Source: Stictocephala bisonia
Taxonomy: Eukaryota > Arthropoda > Insecta > Hemiptera > Membracidae
Reading direction: 5' to 3'
Length of the DNA stretch: 64,000 bases
Assembly (NCBI GenBank): GCA_035578905.1
Contig: JAQJVL010000732.1
Location: forward strand, 344,736-408,735
Shown: in pieces, positions 58,461 to 64,000 of the stretch
Numbering within the stretch: the first letter of the stretch is position 1
Layout: each line of letters opens with the position of its first letter
Program-made: the position numbers and the translations under genes
The notes under the pieces: generated by a model
Databases searched by the model: none
Told to the model about the DNA's origin: nothing
Seen by the model: only the letters and a program-made list of their open reading frames with translations

Positions 58461-59178
58461 AACAAAGTCAGTTTTTCTAATAATAATCTAAATAAAATAC
58501 TCAAAAGTGTGGTGTATTCTTAAATAACGTTAAATTTATATCAGAATAAACTGTTTTTTGTTAGGATTGATTGGCTTTTATTGTGGTTTAAGATGCATGA
58601 AAGTACAAAATTAGTAAGTTTTACAAATTTACTTTTAACTTTGACTTTTTATTACCAAAAAGCGAATGTGGAAGGTGTAAAACCATCCTAAAAACTTTCG
58701 TTATAAATCCTCTTTTATTTGGTACATTGGACTTAAAGAACGAACGTCTTTGTTAGCTGACATAGCTTTACGTTTTTGTAACTGTAAGTACAGCAAAATA
58801 ATTTATTGAAACCCGTGCTTTCAGTTACAAACACGTTAAGCTGTGTCAGCCAACAAAAGACATTCTTTAAGTCCAATGTACCAAATAAAAGAGAATTTAT
58901 AAGGAACGTTTTTAAGATTCACTTTTTAAGACACCTTTCACATTCGCTTTTTGGTAATAAAAAGTCTTCTTAAAGCTAGTAATGAATTGGTAAAACTTAC
59001 TAATTTTGTACTTTCATGCATCTTAAACCATAACAAAGGGCAATCAATCTTGTTGAATTAATCCATTGGAATAAACGAAAAACAGTTTATTTCAATGGAA
59101 ATTTAACGTTATTTAAGAATATACCACACTTTTTAGTATTTTATTTAGATTATTATAGGAAAAACTGACTTTATTACC
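58461..59178. mobile_element. 718-bp foldback element with ~340-bp arms
   Basis: The left arm begins TAACAAAGTCAGTTTTTCTA and the right arm ends AAAAACTGACTTTATTA. Walking inward, matching blocks include AATCTAAATAAAATACT, TTCTTAAATAACGTTAAAT, AAGATGCATGAAAGTACAAA, AAAAAGCGAATGTG and AAGTCCAATGTACCAAATAA (one arm inverted). The centre is near 58820. No coding capacity. Confidence 0.9.
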
Positions 59179-59239
59179 ATGTACAATAACTTGTGGTGGT
59201 CAGTGGGGTGCCAAATGCCATGAGATCAGTGGGGTGGTC

Positions 59240-61016
59240 AAAACTCTTTTACTTTTACTTGGGTAAATGTCTCAGCCGATGATATCACGAAGGCTGTATC
59301 TAAATTTTCAAATTCCAAAGCTATGGACTACTATTGGCTATCTAATTTTATAATAAAACAAACAATTAAGTTTATAAGTAAACCTCTTGCTTTTGTTTTA
59401 AACAATTGTATGAACGAAGGATATTTTGCACCATCACTTAAGGTATCAAAAGTTACTCCAATCTTTAAAAAAGGCGACAAAAACTTAATACAAAACTACC
59501 ATCCAATCTCAATTGTTCCTATTTTCTCTAAAATGTTCGAATCAATCATGTATAATCAGTTAAATAATTATTTTGAAACTCATAACTTACTGTCTAATTG
59601 TCAATTTGGCTTCCGTCAAAATAAGTCTACAACATCAGCAATATTAAATATAATTGATCACTCTCTAGAGGCCTTTAAAAAAAAAGATTCTGTATCTTTA
59701 GTATTATGTGATCTTAGTAAAGCATTTGACAGTATTCCATCTCAAATTCTGATGAGCAAACTAATGTTTTATGGTGTTCGGGAAAACTCTCTAAAACTTA
59801 TTAAATCATACCTTTCCAATAGGCTTCAATTTGTTTCAATTAAAAATAAGTGCTCTGAAATGAAAGAAGTAATAACCGGTGTGACACAAGGCTCCATTCT
59901 TGGGCCTTTTTTCTTCATAATTTACATAAACGATCTCCCTAAAAACCTCGATATTCATTCAGTAATTTATGCAGATGATACTACTTTATTTGCTAACCAT
60001 CATAACTTAAATTGTCTTTTATTCAACAAGCAGAAACTACAGCGTATGAATGGTTCTCCACAAATAAATAAGTTATCCTGCAATCCCCAAAAAACTCAGT
60101 ATATTACTTTAAGCCTTAAACAAGAAATTAATCTAGAATCTGTTAAGCTCTTGGGAATAAACATTGATTCGAAATTAAATTGGACATCTCATATTGAAAC
60201 TGTATGTAACAAACTCTCTTGGGTAAATTATCTGCTTTGGAAGCTTAAACATTTTGTTAGTCCAGAATATTTAAGACTCGCATATTTCGGACTCTTTCAG
60301 TCACATTTACTATATGGTTTACTTGCTTGGGGTCACTCTCCTCACGTTCACGACATCCTTTTACTACAGAAAAGGGCTGTGCGTTGCATTGCAGGAGCTG
60401 ATCCCCTTGCACACTGTCAGCCTCTTTTTGTAGACCTTAAAATTCCCACCATAGTCAATCTTTATATTTTCCAAGTTTTGTTGCACACAAAATCAAATTT
60501 ACATCAATTTCCTGTTAGACAGGAAATTCATCATTATTCTACTAGAGGGAGGAATAAGATTGATATACTTCCACACAGGTTATCTAAAACAGCAAGTTCT
60601 TACAAATTAAACTGTATTTATTTTTTCAATAAGCTGCCCGAAGTTGTAAGATTAGTGAGTTTTAATAATTTTAGAAGAAAACTATACAATTGGTTAGAAA
60701 AAAATCCCTTTTATAAAATTGATGAATTTTTAGATTGTCAAGTTGATATCATATTTTGATATATCTCTTGTTAGAGATGTGACATTAGGTAATTTTTTTT
60801 TTTATAATTTTACATTACTGAAAACTGTTTTATGGCAATTCTTTGTATTACAAATTTATTGTTTTTTTTTTTTTTTTTACAATAGTAATTAATTGTCATA
60901 ACTGTTTATATATAAGTTTACAGAAATGTATACACTGTAAGTATGCTTATGTATGATTTGACTTGTCCTATTTCTGTAAATCAGATCAATGGAATAAATG
61001 AATTCTTATTCTTATT
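59240..61016 (+). mobile_element. LINE (non-LTR retrotransposon), 5'-truncated
   Basis: Contains the reverse transcriptase frame 59323-60759 and a 257-bp 3' UTR with T-rich runs. It ends AATAAATGAATTC plus two TTCTTA-like repeats at about 60990-61016. A short repeated end instead of a poly-A tail is seen in CR1/L2-like and some other clades. The endonuclease part is missing; the 5' break lies somewhere in 59180-59260. Confidence 0.8.
59323..60759 (+). CDS. LINE reverse transcriptase, open frame, lacking the endonuclease
   Basis: 478 codons without interruption; the frame is also open upstream to about 59250, so the ATG is not the natural start. Motifs in order: VTPIFKKGDKN (about residues 44-54), a YHPIS block, FGFRQNKSTTSAI (95-107), LCDLSKAFDSI (motif A), GVTQGSILGP (motif B), YADDTTLFA (motif C, about 217), LLGINIDSKLNW, and the C-terminal AVRCIAGADPLAHCQPLF and FFNKLPEVVR blocks. 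Such proteins copy their own RNA at a nicked target. With the endonuclease gone and the 5' end cut, it cannot move alone, but the intact catalytic part points to a recent insertion. It lies in or downstream of the last known intron of the SPATA6-like gene. Confidence 0.9.
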   Translation: MDYYWLSNFIIKQTIKFISKPLAFVLNNCMNEGYFAPSLKVSKVTPIFKKGDKNLIQNYHPISIVPIFSKMFESIMYNQLNNYFETHNLLSNCQFGFRQNKSTTSAILNIIDHSLEAFKKKDSVSLVLCDLSKAFDSIPSQILMSKLMFYGVRENSLKLIKSYLSNRLQFVSIKNKCSEMKEVITGVTQGSILGPFFFIIYINDLPKNLDIHSVIYADDTTLFANHHNLNCLLFNKQKLQRMNGSPQINKLSCNPQKTQYITLSLKQEINLESVKLLGINIDSKLNWTSHIETVCNKLSWVNYLLWKLKHFVSPEYLRLAYFGLFQSHLLYGLLAWGHSPHVHDILLLQKRAVRCIAGADPLAHCQPLFVDLKIPTIVNLYIFQVLLHTKSNLHQFPVRQEIHHYSTRGRNKIDILPHRLSKTASSYKLNCIYFFNKLPEVVRLVSFNNFRRKLYNWLEKNPFYKIDEFLDCQVDIIF

Positions 61017-61099
61017 CATCAGTATAATACTGCCCAACAAGTAGTGATTTACTATAAATTTGTTGTATTTTTTCACTTGCCAGTTAGTAGTAGATTGGT

Positions 61100-62270
61100 G
61101 GGTGAAATAGACTCACTTTCGGGTATCTTCGGGTCGATTTTCCAAGATGGCGACCACGTTCGGGTATCTTCGGGTCACGTGACCACCCCGAGCTCTGATT
61201 GGTCAATTTTTTATGACGTCATCCAGATGGCGGCGCCCATTTCCCACCAAATTTCCTAACCTAACTTTTCCTAACCTCAAATTCCCCGCCAAATTTCCTA
61301 ACCTCAAATTTCCCTCAAATTCCCAAATTTCCCTCAAATTACCCTCAAATTCCCAAAAAACCCTCACATTTCCCCTCAAATTACCCGATTTCCCTCCAAA
61401 TTCCCTTGTTAGACTATATAAAATGCACTTTTTTTGTCCAATATGGCGTCTTTTTCCATATTATACTATATAAAATGAACTTTTTTGTCCAATATGGCGT
61501 CTTTCCCTCCCGCGCCAACTCACACCCCGTGGGAAAATTCCCTTCCCAAAATTCCCTCAGCCAAGATGGCGACCTTAGACTATATAAAATGAACTTTTTT
61601 GTTTAATATGGCGTCTTTTTCCATGATATACTATATAAAATTCACTTTTTTGTCCAATATGGCGTCTTTCCCTATATAAAATGAACTTTTTTTGTCCAAT
61701 ATGACATCTTTTTCCATGTTATACTATATAAAATGCACTTTTTTTGTCCAATATGGCGTCTTTTTCCATATTATACTATATAAAATGGACTTTTTTTGTC
61801 CAATATGACGTCTTTCCCACCCAAAATTCCCTCCAAAATTCCTTATCCAATATGGCGGACTTTACACTATAATAAACACTATGACAACCGGATCCAAGAT
61901 GGCGGGTACTTCCGGCGACCGTTGGCTACCTTCGTACGCTCTTAGCCTATGATGCACACGTCGTCTGCTGGTCGGGCACGCATGCGCCCCTTGTTACTCT
62001 ACTCATGTATACAAATTTAATATTCCATACACTATAATAAAATTAATATTTCATATACTCTATGTGCTCGACCCGATCGTAGCGGACCTGGTGGCAAAAC
62101 TTAGCACATCCTTTCGGAAACATGGCGCCTTTGGAAGGGAAGTCCCCGGGGGAAAATTCCCTCCCTCAAATTCCCTCGGCATACTATACAAAATGCACTC
62201 TTCCCATCTCATACTATATAAAATGCTAAAGATGGCGGCCATTTACATATGTACTATATAAAATGCTTTC
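61100..62270 (+). repeat. Block of promoter-motif-rich repeats
   Basis: ACTATATAAAATG(C/A/G)AC followed by a T run, TGTCCAATATGGCGTC and TTTCC recurs about seven times between 61414 and 61810, with three more degenerate copies at 62167-62265. Other parts: CGGGTATCTTCGGGTC twice (61118-61175), GGTCACGTGACC at 61173-61184, CTCTGATTGGT at 61193 and 62341, TGACGTCA at 61214-61221, CCAAGATGGCG several times, and ACTTCCGGC(G/A)ACCG at about 61909 and 62275. Confidence 0.8.
61236..61405 (+). repeat. Low-complexity CCCTCAAATT repeats
   Basis: Irregular repeats of TTTCCTAACCTCAAATT and TTCCCTCAAATTCCC. The reading frame rich in Phe-Pro-Asn-Lys over this stretch is a repeat product. Confidence 0.8.
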
Positions 62271-62402
62271 GTGTACTTCCGGCAACCGTCGGCTACCTTC
62301 GTACACGTCGTCTGCTGGTCTGACGCACACCCAAATGCCACGCTCTGATTGGTTACCTCCCTACTTTACAAATAATATTTCTCACACGTACTGTTAGACT
62401 AC

Positions 62403-62965
62403 TTATTTAATTTTTCTCAAATTTTAACAAATACACAGATAACATACGCTCTTAGCTTTGGGTACTCATCCATGGCTTCCTACACTGTTACCTACCTATA
62501 CTTATCTATCGAATCACAGATCATCCTCAAGCCCCTACTTAACACTCTAGGCAACCCGCAATACACGTTTTTAATTAATTATTTATTCAAAAATGAAGGG
62601 ACAATTCTTTTTATTTAATCTGTTTATAATTTGTAATACACTGTTATCCTATCCATTTTAATTAAATTTTTATCAACTTTTTAATAAATACACAGATAAC
62701 ATACGCTCTTAGCTTTGGGTACTCATCCAAGGCTTCCTACACTGTTACCTACCTATACTTATCTATCGAATCACAGATCATCCTCAAGCCCCTACTTAAC
62801 ACTCTAGGCAACCCGCAATACACGTTTTTAATTAATTATTTATTCAAAATGAAGGAACAATTCTTTTTATTTAATCTGTTTATAATTTGTAATACACTGT
62901 TATCCTATCCATTTTAATTAATTTTTTATTTTATATTAAATACTCTGTTAACATGCGCTCTTACC
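62403..62965 (+). repeat. ~257-bp tandem duplication plus a partial third copy
   Basis: AAATACACAGATAACATACG starts at 62429 and again at 62686; the following 230 bp (CTTAGCTTTGGGTACTCATC, ACAGATCATCCTCAAGCCCC, ACACTGTTATCCTATCC) are almost identical. A third start, AAATACTCTGTTAACATGCG, stands near 62938 and then diverges. Confidence 0.95.
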
Positions 62966-64000
62966 TTCAACTACCATCTACTTCTGGATACCTTCGTATT
63001 AACCTGGCATCCTCTAAACCTAACACGCTAGCTTAATGCTCTTACCCATGCCTAACCGAACTATTCAACTGTACTTACAAAGTCTACTCGGGCTTTATCG
63101 GTCCGTTATTGGTCACAAGCTTCACATTTTCTTTCATTAACTATAACAATTTCCTATTTTCGCCCACCTTTGCATGCATGTACATCTTACCTAGGTTACA
63201 TTACTTACTCTCGGCTACTTTTATTATCAATTCTGTGGACTCAAATACCTCACTTCCCATCCACGTACATATCCAGAACCCATCAGCCCCCCTACATAAC
63301 GAAACAAGCACACCTACCTTCACTTCCTCTCCACAAACATTCCTTCCTTTGTACCGACACTCAAGGACTAATTCACTACCATTTCACAACCCATATACTA
63401 GTTATTGGACTGCCGTGCACTGGCAGTCCAAGAGTTCTCGCGCAACACAAGCTGACCTTTGAGGTCAGTGTTATATTGTTTGCTATTTTAATTGGCACCG
63501 CATGGACACTCCACATGTTTATCAACCACATGTTAACCCAAGAGGTCAAGTTTTGTGATATCAGTCTGAGGTCAGTTTTATATTGTTTCCTATCAAAATA
63601 TAAAGTGTTTGGTTCCAAATATACAGATTTTACTTAACCTACCAATTGAACAAGTTTCAAACATGTATGACCCGGCAACCTTACCATATTTCGTCTATTA
63701 TTAAACAAAACGAAAGAATTATTGGTATTATAGTCCCGTACTTTTAAAAAAAGAGAGCAATAAGAATTTATTTACACACTACGTTTTATTCAGTAAAATC
63801 AATTGATATTCTTGTTATTACCAATTATCATACGTAATACATAGAACCTTTTTCAATAATTTGTGCTTTATATTTAAATTATTACGAGTAAACTTAATTT
63901 TAACAAAGTTTTATCAATTTGTTTTGTTGTAAATTCCATAATTTATAAAAATGCTAACACATTACATGTTATAAATGAGAGATCTCATCAAAAATTTTAC
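62966..64000. other. Unassigned end of window
   Basis: No recognised gene; frames of 117 and 155 codons at 63109-63637 overlap each other and lack family features. A perfect 10-bp hairpin TTGGACTGCC/GGCAGTCCAA stands at 63405-63431. A direct repeat TGAGGTCAGT(G/T)TTATATTGTTT occurs at about 63462 and 63570. Confidence 0.35.

Noticed and set aside
61213..61473. Phe-Pro-Asn-Lys-rich small protein
   Set aside because: Simple translation of CCCTCAAATT repeats with stops in all neighbouring copies.

Overview
The window looks like AT-rich nuclear DNA from an arthropod, most likely an insect. Genes are split into many small GT-AG exons with long introns. The intergenic space is packed with eukaryotic mobile elements: PIF/Harbinger, piggyBac-like, pogo/Tigger, Tc1/IS630-like, Helitron-like, LINEs and tRNA-derived SINEs. 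Species cannot be fixed from the sequence alone. A recurrent palindromic word (TAGGCCTA) is a compositional signature that could help place it.

Two host genes can be read exon by exon, both on the + strand. (1) 24826-38249 is a complete seven-exon MAP-kinase-interacting kinase (MNK; Drosophila Lk6 type), predicted 445 aa. It has the MNK-specific DFD motif, two TP sites in the activation loop, a four-cysteine metal-site region and a C-terminal MAPK-docking-like basic motif. A TATA-like box plus TCAGTT initiator lies about 345 bp upstream of the start codon. (2) 44660-57158 and probably beyond holds nine in-phase exons of a SPATA6-like gene (sperm head-tail coupling protein family). Its 3' end was not found and may lie past the window. 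The two genes are about 6 kb apart in head-to-tail order.

Layout. 1-2190: a PIF/Harbinger transposon cut by the window edge, with an open two-exon transposase (-) and the 3' exon of its Myb/BESS-like partner on the opposite strand inside the transposase intron. 2190-7530: mostly unassigned, then a decayed LINE reverse transcriptase (-). 7990-10950: a ~3 kb array of 40-bp units with higher-order structure. 11.3-18.2 kb: SINEs, a ~170-bp satellite, LINE debris, and a SINE whose promoter-box region has expanded into a 38-bp minisatellite. 18.2-24.4 kb: Helitron and SINE fragments. 24.4-39.3 kb: the MNK gene, with two piggyBac-like elements, a mariner-like MITE, a tRNA-derived SINE and a Tigger remnant in its introns. 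40.1-41.7 kb: a decayed TA-flanked transposon. 42.4-43.5 kb: a SINE interrupted by a minisatellite and a LINE fragment. 44.7-57.2 kb: SPATA6-like exons, one of which has been tandemly amplified together with its splice donor. 58.5-61.0 kb: a 718-bp foldback and a 5'-truncated LINE with an open reverse transcriptase. 61.1-62.9 kb: unusual promoter-motif-rich repeats and a ~257-bp tandem duplication.

The most unusual items are the exon-derived minisatellite that multiplies a splice donor, the SINE-born minisatellite, the antisense nested Harbinger gene pair, the 40-bp higher-order array, and the TATA/PHO-like repeat block at 61.4-62.3 kb. No single convincing new multi-gene system was seen.
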